Positions 43,180 to 54,699 of a stretch of 64,000 nucleotides of DNA are shown here, in pieces; the first letter of the stretch is position 1; every line of letters starts with the position of its first letter. The DNA comes from Pomphorhynchus laevis (taxonomy: Eukaryota; Acanthocephala; Palaeacanthocephala; Echinorhynchida; Pomphorhynchidae). The DNA is taken from positions 1 through 64,000 of the forward strand of contig WNNJ02003642.1 in the NCBI GenBank assembly GCA_012934845.2, given 5' to 3'. A program made the position numbers and the translations under genes. The notes below the pieces were generated by a model. The model did not search any database. It was given only the letters and a program-made list of their open reading frames with translations, and was not told where the DNA came from.

Positions 43180-46052
43180 AGTCCGTTTGTTCAGTCCGCT
43201 AAATCAGTCCGATAGTTCATTCCGATAGTTCAGTTCACTAGTTCAGATCGCCAGGTCAGTCCGCTGGTTCAGTCCCTTCGTATAGTCCCTCCGATCAGTC
43301 CGTATGTTCAGTTCGTTAGTTCAGTTCGTCGCTCAGTCCGTTCGTTCAGTCCGTTTGCTCAGTACGTTAGTTTAGTCTGATAGCTCAAACTGTTAGTTCA
43401 GACAGTTAATTCACACTTTTAGTTCAGTTCGTTAGTTGAGTCCCTTAGTTCAGTCCGTTAGTTCAGTCCGTTAGTTCAGTCCGTTAGTTCAGTGCGTTAG
43501 TTCAGTCCGTTAGTTCACGTTAGTGCAGTCCGTTAGTTCAGTACGTTAGTTCAGTACGTTAGTTCAGTCTGTTAGTTCAGTCCGTTAGTTCACGTTAGTT
43601 CAGTCCGTTAGTTCACGTTAGTTCAGTCTGTTAGTTCAGTCCGTTAGCTCAATCTGTTAGTTGTCCGTTAGTTCAGTCCGCTAGTTCAGTATGTTCGTTC
43701 AGTCCGTTACTTTAGTATGCTACTTCAGTCCGTTACTTCAGTCCGTTACGTCCGTCCGTTACGTCCATCCTTTACGTCAGTCCGTTACTTCAGTCGTCCA
43801 TTAATTCATTCCGTTAATTCAGTCCATTAATTCATTCCGTTAATTCAGTCCGTTAATTCATTCCGTTAATTCAGTCCGTTAATTCAGTCCGTTAATTCAG
43901 TCCGTTAATTCAGTCCGTTTATTCAGTTCGTATATTCAGTCCGTTAATTCAGTCCGTTTATTCAGTTCGTATATTCAGTCCGTATATTCAGTCAGCATAT
44001 TTAATCCGTATATTCAGTTTTTATATTCAGTCTGTTTATTAAGTCCGTTAATTCAGTCCATTAATTCATTCCGTTAATTCAGTCCGTTAATTCAGTCTAT
44101 TAATTCAGTCCGTTAATTCGGTCCATTAATTCGGTCCATTAATTCAGTCCATTAATTCAGTCCGTTAATTCAGTTCGTATATTCAATCCGTTTATGCAGT
44201 CCGTTTATTCAGTTCGTATATTCAGTCCGTATATTCAGTCAGTATATTTAATCCGTATATTTAGTTTGTATATTCAGTCTGTTTATTAAGTCCGTTAATT
44301 CAGTCCGTTAATCCAGTCCGTTAATTCAGTCAGTTAATTCAGTCCGTTAATTCAGTCCGTTAATTCAGTCTGTTAATTCAGTTCATTAATTCAGTCCGTA
44401 AATTCAGTCTGTTAGTTCAGTCACTTAGTTCAGTATATTAGTTCAGTATATTAGTTCAGTATGTTAGTCAATCTATTAGTTCAGTCTGTTATTTCCGTTC
44501 GTTTATTGAATCCGTTAATTCAGTCCGTTAATTCATTCCGTTAATTCAGTCCGTCAATTCAGTCTGTTAATTCAGTCCGTTAATTCAGTCCGTTAATTCA
44601 GTTCGTTAATTCAGTTCGTTAATTCAGTCCATTAATTTAGTCCGTTTATTCAGTCCCTTAATTCAGTCCGTTAATTCAGTCCGTTAATTTAGTCCGTTAA
44701 TTCAGTCCGTTAATTCAGTCCGTTAATTCAGTCCGTTAATTCAGTCCGTTAATTCAGTCCGTTAATTCAGTCCGTTAATTCAGTCCGTTAATTCAGTCCG
44801 TTAATTCAGTCCGTTAATTCAGTCCGTTAATTCAGTCCGTTAATTCAGTCCGTTAATTCAGTCCGTTAATTCAGTCCGTTAATTCAGTCCGTTAATTCAG
44901 TCCGTTAATTCAGTCCGTTAATTCAGTCCGTTAATTCAGTCCGTTAATTCAGTCCGTTAATTCAGTCCGTTAATTCAGTCCGTTAATTCAGTCCGTTAAT
45001 TCAGTCCGTTAATTCAGTCCGTTAATTCAGTCCGTTAATTCAGTCCGTTAATTCAGTCCGTTAATTCAGTCCGTTAATTCAGTCCGTTAATTCAGTCCGT
45101 TAATTCAGTCCGTTAATTCAGTCCGTTAATTCAGTCCGTTAATTCAGTCCGTTAATTCAGTGCGTTAATTCAGTCCGTTAATTTAGTCCGTTAATTCAGT
45201 CCGTTTATTGAGTCCATTAATTCAGTCCGTTTATTTAGTCCATCAATTCAATCGGTTAATTCCGTTCGTATATTCAATCCGTTTATGCAGTCCGTTTATT
45301 CAGTTCGTATATTCAGTCAGTATATTCAATCCGTATATTCAGTTTGTATATTCAGTCTGTTTATTAAGTCCGTTAATTCAGTCCGTTTATCCAGTCCGTT
45401 AATTCAGTCCGTTAATTCAGTCCGTTAATTCAGTCCGTTAATTCAGTCCGTTAATTTAGTTTATTAATTTAGTCCGTTAATTCAGTTCATTAATTCAGTC
45501 CGTTAATTCAGTCTGTTAGTTTAGTTATTTAGGTTAGTATATTAGTTCAGTATCTTAGTTCAATCTATTAGTTCAGTCTGTTAGTTCCGTTCGTTTGTTC
45601 AGTCCGTTAATTCATTCCGTTAATTCAGTCCGTTAATTCAGTCCGTTTATTCAGTCCGTTAATTCAGTCCGTTTATTCAGTCCGTTAATTCAGTCCGTTA
45701 ATTCAGTCCGTTAATTCAGTCCGTTAATTCAGTCCGTTAATTCAGTCCGTTAATTCAGTCCCTTAATTCAGTCCGTTAATTCTGTCCGTTAATTCTGTCC
45801 GTTAATTCAGTCCGTTAATTCAGTCCATTAATTCAGTCCGTTAATTCAGTCCGTTAATTCAGTCCGTTAATTCAGTCCGTTAATTCAGTCCGTTAATTCA
45901 GTCCGTTAATTCAGTCCGTTAATTCAGTCCGTTAATTCAGTCCGTTAATTCTGTCCGTTAATTCTGTCCGTTAATTCAGTCCGTTAATTCAGTCCATTAA
46001 TTCAGTCCGTTTATTCAGTCCGTTAATTCAGTCCGTTAATTCATTCCGTGTA
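43180..46052. repeat. 13-bp satellite array with higher-order structure
   Basis: About 220 tandem copies of TTAATTCAGTCCG and variants (TTAGTTCAGTCCG at the left, TATATTCAGTCCG and TTTATTCAGTCCG blocks inside, homogeneous from about 44650 to 45190). Variant blocks recur: TCCGTTCGTTT at 44494 and 45586 (1,092 bp, 84 units), GTTCGTATATTCAATCC at 44173 and 45264, GTCTGTTTATTAAG at 44030, 44277 and 45355 (247 = 19 units, then about 83 units), TCTGTCCG at 45781 and 45950 (169 = 13 units). Open frames in it are spurious. Confidence 0.95.
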
Positions 46053-46323
46053 TAAAACAATTATTTTCAATTATAACATCATTATAATTTAAATAATAAA
46101 ACATTGTATGATTAATAATTGATGATAATGGTCTTGTCATATTATAATAGTCGATTATATATTTTATAAAAGTCTTACTCACTCTATATATTAAATTATA
46201 TTCTTAAATTTCTATATTTAACGAATTTAGAATAGAGTTCCGAATATTGTGTTTTAAAGGTTATCTTTAAAATTAATTTGAATTATATAATTTATTGTTT
46301 CGTTATTTCATTAGATAATAAAA
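46053..46323 (+). promoter_or_regulatory. upstream region of MIC60
   Basis: 270 bp of AT-rich DNA between the satellite and the MIC60 start. A TTTCATTAG at about 46306-46314, 9 bp before the ATG, could be a trans-splice or 5'-UTR acceptor. No clear TATA or initiator was identified. Confidence 0.3.
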
Positions 46324-46655
46324 ATGCCAACAAAGTTGCTGTTTTCAAAACATATAAATATATCAAATCAAAGATATCTTGCTGCCCAATTGGTCGGTAG
46401 AAAATTTCCCGTTTTCAAGTATACATTTGGTATTACTTCGCTGGCAGCTGCGGGTTCACTAGGATACCTTGCCTACGTGCGGAATAAAGGAGAAGAAGAG
46501 ATTAATAAGTTAGTGTATACGATTCCTCTGAGTGCATATGGGTTTGAACTTATTGATAGCGTGAGTACAAAATTCTATGAATATTGGAGTCAACAAAGGC
46601 AAATAGCCGTTAAATTTAAAAATGAATATCTTCCAAAACGGAAACCGAGATCGAG
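46324..46655 (+). CDS. IMMT: MIC60/mitofilin, exon 1
   Basis: Codes residues 1-110. MIC60 is the core subunit of the MICOS complex that shapes crista junctions in the mitochondrial inner membrane. The N-terminus is a mitochondrial presequence (basic, no acidic residues until about residue 57), then a transmembrane helix at about 35-53 (FGITSLAAAGSLGYLAYV), then EEINKLVYTIPLSAYGFELI. This corresponds to the VEKTIPYSDKLFEMV stretch following the membrane helix in human IMMT. Donor: GAG|GTAATT at 46656. The ORF appears to run on to TAA through the intron, but splicing at GTAATT joins exon 2 in frame. Symbol follows the vertebrate name. Confidence 0.8.
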
Positions 46656-46700
46656 GTAATTAATATCAAAACAGTGTATTAATGTAATTGGATTTTTCAG
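46656..46700 (+). other. MIC60 intron 1, 45 bp
   Basis: Starts GTAATTAATATC, ends GGATTTTTCAG. Very short, and the acceptor is U-rich with TTTTTCAG. Confidence 0.75.
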
Positions 46701-46772
46701 TGGTGATCAAGAAGCCGATATCAAAGAAAATGCCTCCATAGAACTGGTGAACACCAAGTCAGCTTCCTCCAT
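46701..46772 (+). CDS. IMMT: MIC60/mitofilin, exon 2
   Basis: 72 bp, residues about 111-134 (SGDQEADIKENASIELVNTK then SASS), the hydrophilic linker after the membrane helix in the intermembrane space. Donor CAT|GTGAGA at 46773. Its two trailing bases AT join the first G of exon 3 to give Met, keeping frame. The region is poorly conserved in the family, so the call rests on splice sites and phase. Confidence 0.7.
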
Positions 46773-47323
46773 GTGAGAAATAGTTTATTATTAAATAACG
46801 TCAATTACGCTTAGATATGTTTAATGTGACACTGGAAAATATTGTTGACATTCGAGATAAACTACTACATATATGACTTTATCACAGCTATATAGAACTT
46901 TGAAATATATAATTTTTATAATTTTTATTTAATAATATACAAATATTATGTGATATGTTCCGTGCTTATATATAAAAAGGCAGCGTGATGCATAACGGCT
47001 GTTTTTAACTGCCATTATTTGCCATGGCGCTTTTTTAATAAATTTTTTAATATTGATAACAAGCTCACAAAGCACAAAAATCGAAAATAAACCGTGATTT
47101 CATTCTATCAGTAATTATATATTATTTAATCAGTATTCCGTATGTATTCATCCTAAGGAAATTAAAAATTTAGATTTTTACCTTAAATTACGTTAAATTG
47201 TACAATATATTCACTTCGAAAACGGTATTCCGAAAATATTGGACTGTATTAAGATAAAATGACTCCAGTATAACCTGATTTGTAATGAGCTTTACCCCTG
47301 TTCCTCCAGCCAACCACCGCTCT

Positions 47324-47640
47324 ACGGCCATTACTAAATAATAATGTATCTTTATTCAAGTAATTTTACTATCTAGAGCATTATCATATAATCTAACACA
47401 AAGTGTATTATCAAACGTTTTCCACTTCCTAATGTGTAATTATATTTTGTTTAGGCTTTCCTTTAAAACATGCAAGTTTTATATGTTTCGATTTAGCTAA
47501 TTAAATGATTTGTGCCAATATACCATATGTGATGAATATTGTTCTTTATTAAAGTTAAAAGATGATCACAAAAAATTAGCAATCTACTTCTAAACGTTGA
47601 TAATTAAATAAAAAATTTAAATGTACAATTTTGACAATAT
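47324..47640 (+). repeat. 317-bp dispersed repeat, copy 1
   Basis: About 98 percent identical by eye to 61018-61333, same orientation (starts ACGGCCATTACTAAATAATA, ends TACAATTTTGACAATAT). No coding capacity or terminal repeats were seen. The near-identity is striking beside the diverged family M copies. Confidence 0.85.
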
Positions 47641-47814
47641 AATATATAATTAGCAAATATAATAAGGCAAAGAATTTTAGCTTAAGTTGTAGCTTGTTTC
47701 TAGAATATTGTAAATAGGGTTAATGGGTAGAGTGATATTCAGCAAGTAGACCATCACAGAGTTTTTAAGAAAGTTGCATTAATTTGACATATATCTTGAT
47801 TATTAGAAAAATAT

Positions 47815-47910
47815 TAAATTAAAAAAGGCGAAGAGACATTATTATTTATTCTACAATTTTGATCCAATATTTCGGGGTCACTTGGTCACACCAATATCTG
47901 GGATTATTCA
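47815..47910. repeat. single arm of a CCAATATT-type MITE
   Basis: ACAATTTTGATCCAATATTT, CGGGGTCACTTGGTCACACC resembles 54070-54140 and the arms of the MITE at 58831-59150 (CCAATATTTCGACGGCAC). Confidence 0.45.
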
Positions 47911-48534
47911 ATCTGAAAATATCAAACAATTAAAAGTGGTGAAATATAGTCAATGGTACACATTAGTCGCTATCTATTTAAGTATTAGTTGGTAGTAAAA
48001 ATTGTCCAGCTATCATTCGAGGATTTAATTTCAGAACCAGGTCTGCTTTATTTCCTGAAATTATCATATCCTAATTGAGGCGAATATAAATTGCTTCGAT
48101 TATTTTCCTTTTTCCTTTTATTATCATCAACTTTTAAAGTTATTATGGAGGATACATCTTGAATATGATTGTATTTTTATGACATGTTGTGGCGCTGAAC
48201 AGTTTAATATGGATTGGTTTGATAGAACATTCTTAATCGATGTTTTATGTTATTTTGCTCTTATATTAAAGGCTCTTAACGTTTGTCATACATAACATAG
48301 TGAGCAACTTTTACATCTGAATGCAATGATGTATCATAGCCTTTTTTGATTTGGCTTAATCTGATATTATTGTGCAAATTGCATTGGGTCTAAGATTCAT
48401 ATTTAGATGTCACATTTTATAAACGTTAGTTTCATTATCAATAAATACTTTAAACTGGTCTGTAAAAATGCATTTTCTTGTGTATTCATATTTTACGAAA
48501 CCTAAACTCCATGATATTATTGTTTAAGCAATAT

Positions 48535-48900
48535 TCATATCTGCCCCCTGATTACCTCTATTCCTTATAAATACATCGTATATTACTTATTAATCAATAA
48601 ATAATTTATTATTCCTTATGAGAATACATTGTATATTATATATTAGTCAATTAATCAGAATTGACATATATTCAAAATTTTAATTATAGATTTTATCGAT
48701 ATATAAATATATATTGTGTAACATTTTATATAATTATATATTATTTATCTTTATTTTTATTTATATCTCGTATAAAATACGTAGACTCAGCTATCTGATT
48801 ATATTTGTTCTACTGACAAGTTATTATTGATCTATAAACTTTGTTTTCCCGGTAATATAACTTCTGTCAGAAATCCCTAAATATAATGTATATTTAACAA
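48535..48900 (+). repeat. family M copy in MIC60 intron
   Basis: Reverse orientation relative to 1905-3420: contains TACGTAGACTCAGCTATCTG, GACAAGTTATTATTGATCTA and CTTTGTTTTCCCGGTAA. It is followed by AATCCCTAAATATAATGTAT, a motif seen again at 60160 and 60940. Confidence 0.6.
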
Positions 48901-49339
48901 AGCGAAGTAATCGTACAATACATAATTTAAATTAAATACAATGTTAACTATATTTAATTAAATTTTGGATTTATTAAAAATTTAATTAATTAGATATGAA
49001 TTAATTAATCTAATATTATTAATTTATTAATTTAACAATAACGTCATTTTTATATTTATCATTAAATAACGATGGATAAATAAAATTTATTAAAATTGTA
49101 TTTAATTAATTAATAATTATTATTTATTATAAATATTTTGTAATAATTAAATATTTAATTATCTAAATTTTGTTTAGCATTATTTTTTATTTATAAATAA
49201 TATGAAATTTATAAAAATCTTTTTATGTCATATCTCGATCTATACATTCTTTGTAGCGATGAAGGTTTTATTTTTTAATGTTTCATTTTCTCGATGTAAT
49301 TATTGTGCTTACATTAATTATATCGATATTATAAAAATA

Positions 49340-49800
49340 TTTTTAGTTTATAGTATATATAAATTAACAAAATATTATTAAAAATAAATTTAAACTATTA
49401 AGCGAAAAATATTTACGAATATATAATAAACAATATACTTTGTATTAGAATAAGATACTTGATAATCAAATTTTATCAGAGGAAATACGTCATTAACATG
49501 TATTTAGCCTCGCAGCTATGTTGGGTCGATGAATAAGGGCCGAAATCTGATAATATAGTAGTTTTTCTTCATGACTTTTATTCCTTATTCGAATACATCG
49601 TATATTATTTATTACTTAATTTATAAAAATCGACTTTTATTTTAAACTTTAATTATAAATTATATTGTTATATAAATATAAATTGCATAAAATCTTATAT
49701 AATTATTTATTATTTCTAATTATTTTTCCTTATTTTTAATTCATATACATTACAAAATAAGTAGACTAAGTTATCTGATCTAATTGATTTATACATTCTT
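49340..49800 (+). repeat. family M copy in MIC60 intron
   Basis: Begins with sequence like the Penelope-type ORF end (AAATTTAAACTATTAAGCG), then ACTTTGTATTAGAATAAGAT, GGAAATACGTCATTA, CTATGTTGGGTCGATGAATA, GGCCGAAATCTGATAATATA and the tail AATTTATAAAAATCGACTTT. Confidence 0.65.
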
Positions 49801-50702
49801 TGTAATGATGGTTTTATTTTTAAATGTTTCATTTTCTCGATATAATTTTTGTGCCAACATTAATTTTATCGATAATTAGGCAATCTGAATTAATTTTTAA
49901 TATATTAAATAATTATTACTAGAGTTTATGTACTTTTATACCAGCAAGGGCGAATATTTAATATATTATGGAAACGATAAAACGTAAGTAGTAATTATTA
50001 CTAGTATTATCAGTGGTAATAATGATGCGTCATCATTACATCATCATTGGTAATAATGATGTATAGTTAATTATGGATAATTGATAATATATTGAGCTTG
50101 TATTATACAATAAGAAGATAGACTTCATGCTAGCAATTATTTAATACAAATAAATTAAATTACCAATCTGTATATAAGATCTTCTTTTTATGTGAAGTGT
50201 CCCGATGGACTTGTTTTGATATGTGTAATCTACTGGGAAATGCTGTTATTTTCTCCGTATTCCTATGGGAAATGCGTACCATTTGAATACTGAATTTCCT
50301 AGACATCAACTTTATACTGAGAGAAATTATAATAATAGTGCGAATTACGATCTGCCACACCAATACAAATAATAAAAATACTAGATTTGCGTCAATGAGG
50401 TCTAATATTTGCATCAATTATACAATTATAATGTCTTAGATAAAATTAAATTGATTTATCTATAGATGTAAAAAATTATATAATTACTAGCTTATATTGA
50501 TGCAATTAGATATGCTGTTTCCATATCAAAATGCAGTTGAGTTGCGACTCTAGTCCTCTGCTCAATTGACTGGATCTCTTTTATTGTATCATTAATTTTA
50601 CATTTTTTATTGATATCCAGGTTATTCATTGTATCAAATTTGTAATTTATTTTCGGCAATATTTTCTAAAATTTGTGATATTGATGTTTACATATTATTA
50701 AG

Positions 50703-52077
50703 GTTAAAGTCGCCTTCAAATATCACGTTTGAGTCAGCACAAGTGGCGATTAATGAGTGTCTATCGGAATATCCGAAATTATACAACTACCTTGTATCAA
50801 CAGTAAGCTTATCAGATGGCAAGCAAACCGAATTGCCGAAATGCTTTATCCAGGCTATAAACGAATGCCGGCAATTAATCAACTCGGATGTATTATCGTC
50901 TGTTGAATACAGTCGTATACACGATTCATTGCATAGATTGATAAACCTTATTGATGTAGAACTTTTAACAGATCACTTTAAAGCAAATTTAGACAACGCT
51001 CGCAAGACTTTGAACGATGAGTTAAGTGTTTTAACGTCACTTACACTTGATACGCGTGTAGCTGATAATCTTTTAATCGCTCATGCACATTGCAAAATTC
51101 GTGAACTTCAGGCTCAACTACAAGCTGAGCAAACGCTTAATGAAGTAAAACTTGAGCGTGAGGTTAGAAAGCGTTATGATCAGCGAATATCAGATGTGGA
51201 AGTTCAACTGCAAACTAAAGTCGAAAAAGAACAGTCTGAGAAATTACAAAAACGTATAGACGACGAGCTCCATCGTTATGGGCGTATGCTTCAAGGCAAA
51301 CACGAAGAAGCTCTTCAACGACAGAAAGAACAACTACAACTACAGATGGAGGAAGAAATGGAAAAGTCAATTTTAGAAATACTTGTTCAGACTCATAATG
51401 AAATTGCAGAGAAGGAGGCTAAGCTGGAATTATTACAGCACATGTTGAAGACACAAACAATTGCCGAACAGAGATCTAAGCAAGCTCAGCAAGTTTGGAT
51501 TGAAGCCAATCGGTTGAAGGATAATGCGCTGGCGAACGCCGATCGGCTATCTGTTCTTAGTAATTTGCATAAAATGAGCACTTTGCCTGGCCGTAGTCCC
51601 TTAAGTGATACGCTAATAAATCTGCTTGCCGACCAAATGACACGGGGACCGCTAACCAATAGCAATGAGCTTATTGATCGTTTTAAATATGTTCGCAGGA
51701 TCGCGGATCGTCTTATCGGTGTCGACAGACAGAATAGTAACCGCTTGACAAGCTACGCTAAATCTTACGTTAAATCAATATGGAGACGATTGACTGGTGT
51801 ACAGAAAGTCATCCATCTTAATAAAGACAGTTTTATTAATTTGCAGACTCTTACAAACGAGGAAATTTTAGCGGTTGCCTCCGGATTTGTTTTAAGTGAT
51901 GATTTATCATCTGCTGTTCGTATACTACTACTTTTAAAAGGTGAACCTCGACAAGCGGTGTCCTCCTGGATAGACGACACTGTTAATTACCTTGTGATTA
52001 AACAAAATTGCGATCTCATTTTGGCTCTTGCCACTGGTTCATGTCTTTACAACAGTCCACAAATATCCGGTAAATAA
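50703..52077 (+). CDS. IMMT: MIC60/mitofilin, exon 3 (coiled coil and mitofilin domain)
   Basis: 1,375 bp, codes the rest of the protein to TAA at 52075-52077. The exon is taken to begin at 50703, after TTATTAAG, because this restores frame with exon 2. A long coiled coil runs from about ELQAQLQAEQTLNEVKLERE to RSKQAQQVWIEANRLKDNAL. The C-terminal mitofilin domain holds SPLSDTLINLLADQMTRGPL, TNSNELIDRFKYVRRIADRL and a final LLKGEPRQAVSSWIDDTVNY then LALATGSCLYNS. These parallel the TRGVYSEETLRARFYAVQKL and LKGESRRVAQDWLKEARMTL parts of human IMMT. The stop falls where the human protein ends. The domain interacts with other MICOS sub-units and the outer membrane contact machinery in known homologues. 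Confidence 0.9.
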
Positions 52078-53269
52078 TAGACAGAATTTACTCTATATTT
52101 TATATTTTATATTAGAGATTTATTCTATAAAATATTATCAACTGTTAAAAACATGCAGACAAAATCTTTTCTTTATCTTTAAACTTATCGATTATCACGA
52201 ATATTAAAAACAAATTTTTAAAACAAATAATTTATAATAAGTAAAATCATACCATTAGATATGTGTACATCTTTGTACAGAGCGCACCAGTGATATGCCC
52301 CTTTTCAATGATACTGAAAAAGGCATGGGGCATAAAACAAATTATATATGTATATATATTGTGCACGTCCACAGTGCTGTAATCTACGATTAAGAAACTC
52401 TGCTGCTTTGAATGAATGTGCTCTGAATTTTCTATCTGCGCCAATATGATGTTGAGCTGTATGAGCAACATCTTGTTGAATGATCGTATTTGCAGTACGA
52501 CGGTACTGAATCGATTCGGAATATAAGAACTCTCTTAGATTTTCTGGTTATGACTCAGCGCAATGAATTACATGTCCATCCTATCAAAACACCACGCTGC
52601 CAGACGTCGGGTTAGATTAAGGCAAACCTGTATCAGCTGGATTAAGGAAAATACTGTGAACTGATAGTTGAATGGATAAATATATACATGTTGAGATCAT
52701 CTGTTACTTAGGAGTGCAGTGATCTCCCAAGCATGGATGCTCAGATGATTATATATTTTGAATTGAACACACTATGAATATTATGCTTGTTTTGATTAAC
52801 TTGATAGTCTTGAATCATTCATTGTTTTATTAAATGAAATTATTGCACTTTCTGTTATTGTTCAATCAATAATTCGTAGTTAATTTTATGTTTTTATTGT
52901 CTCACTAACAGTACGTTTTAGTATTCCAAATGATTGCTAATTTTATTATTTTAATTTTGAACTAAATCTGCAAATAAATTTAATTTTAATTCAAATTTAA
53001 ATCTCCTGAGATGTATTTTGGAATTCCAATATTCTCAATTTATATTACGTCGATGATAATTCGAATGCAGTTATTATTGTAGTTTATTACTGAACCGTTA
53101 AAATTTGGTTACTATTAACTTACTCCATACAGTTGGATATTTTCCTGCTAAAAACTCTAGCGCGACAATCTGCTTTATTCCTTTAGAGTCCACAATAAAT
53201 GATCAGTAACAACTCAAGATAGTTAGAAATATTTCCATACTGATCTGTATTTTAAATTTTTAATCATCC
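52078..53269. other. intergenic, no gene seen
   Basis: MIC60 3' flank. Contains a hairpin at about 52293-52332 (ATGCCCCTTTTCA ... TGAAAAAGGCATGGGGCAT). 52480-52760 is of more balanced composition but unrecognised. No clear polyadenylation signal right after the stop. Confidence 0.4.
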
Positions 53270-53465
53270 AAGAACAATCAGGTATAGTTGAACGACAACA
53301 AAAATTATTTTGATACTTCGTTGAAACTACTAGCATCTTCAAAAATTAACTTTTTTAAAATTAATTATTTATTTTTGCTAACAATTTTCTGAAGATGCTA
53401 GTAGTTACTTGCGAAATATCAAAATAATTTTTGTTGTCGTTCAACTATACCTGTAAGTTCCTGGA
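53270..53465. repeat. foldback MITE, copy 2
   Basis: AGGTATAGTTGAACGACAAC ... GTTGTCGTTCAACTATACCT with inner arms ACTACTAGCATCTTC / GAAGATGCTAGTAGT. Same family as 42627-42855. Confidence 0.8.
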
Positions 53466-54689
53466 TATTTAAAATCTCAAAATCGTAGTATGTATTCTGG
53501 GACACAGCCCTTATCGTTATTTAGCAATTAATCTTAGCAATTAATTATGCAACATAAAAAATATTCTGTCTAGTTTTAGACGATTATTTTGCACACATTT
53601 GTAAGATTGTATGGATTTTAAAATCTTCGAGGTTTATTCACATCCATTTTAAATTTCTAATAATAATCGATTATTATCCGGCAAAATATAAAAATAAATT
53701 TATGATTATTGATCCTTCTCCAAAATTCCAAATTGTAAAAATGCAACAACGTCAGTTGTTTTTAGCTCCAAAATTCCAAATTTCAAAAATGCAACAATGG
53801 GTCTTTGGGAAACATTACACTTGATTATTTTTTAGATTTATTAATTTATTATATATATTTTTGAAGACACTGCGGTAATTATCTAATTGCTGCTGATTTT
53901 AAGCTTCAACTAAAATCAAGCTTAAAGTAGCAAGTGTATTAAATAGCAAGAATATACTATATATTCTTGATACAACATTATATATTTAATTTATATTAAA
54001 TTATTTATTTTATTATATTTTTAAATTATTAAATATAATTTAATAATTTATTATATTTTTTATATTATAAATTATTATACAATTTTGATCCAATATTCCG
54101 GTGGCACGTGGGCACACCATAATCAAGGATAATTCAATTGTATAGTTTTATATCTCAAAGATTATATAAATAATCAAAGTTTTTATAAGTTTTCCTAAGT
54201 TAATCATTAGATTGCTTAAATAAACATAATGTCGTATATATTACTTATATATCCCGTTAAATTGGTTTAAATGTACATTAAAATGATAGCTTACATATTA
54301 AAGTCAAATGGAAAAGGCCACATTCTATTTCATATTATCGTTTTTAACTAATATTGTTATTCTATTCAACTAACCTCACAGTGTCTGACCGAAACTGAGT
54401 TTTGTGTCTAAAGAAAAATATTAGATAGCGTGGGTAAGAACAACAGCGTTTCAAGCAGCCACCTTGATCCATTTCAAATTCAAATAGTAATGAACATATT
54501 TTTTACTATTTTTGAAAATGAAATGTCTAACAAACGCAGTCATTTGTCCGCTAATATAACATTAAATATTAAATAAATAAAGATTTTCTTAAGAACCAAA
54601 CAAATACTAAAAGAATCTAAAAATGAGACATCAGAAAAACCACAATATATAAAATTAATCAGTCGTAAACTTGTTCGTGACTTCTTGGT
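53466..54689. other. AT-rich intergenic DNA
   Basis: Contains a short duplicated phrase CTCCAAAATTCCAAATT(G/T)(T/C)AAAAATGCAACAA (about 53715 and 53767) and a MITE-arm relic at 54070-54140. No gene seen. Confidence 0.4.
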
Positions 54690-54699
54690 ATTACGGCCT

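Larger units (their letters stand above)
46773..50702 (+). other. MIC60 intron 2, repeat-filled, 3.9 kb
   Basis: Starts GTGAGA, ends CATATTATTAAG. Contains the 317-bp dispersed repeat (47324-47640), a CCAATATTTCGG repeat arm near 47850, and plus-oriented family M copies at 48535-48900 and 49420-49800. No further exon was recognised, though a small one cannot be excluded because this protein (592 residues as assembled) is shorter than human IMMT. Confidence 0.65.

Noticed and set aside
45208-45402. Open frame rich in QFVYSV/QSVYPV in the satellite
   Set aside because: A translation of the 13-bp satellite monomers only.
43180-46052. CRISPR array
   Set aside because: Units are 13 bp, contiguous, without spacers, in an animal nuclear context.
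52247-52471. 74-codon minus-strand frame
   Set aside because: AT-rich, hydrophobic by composition, overlaps a hairpin and has no recognisable motif.
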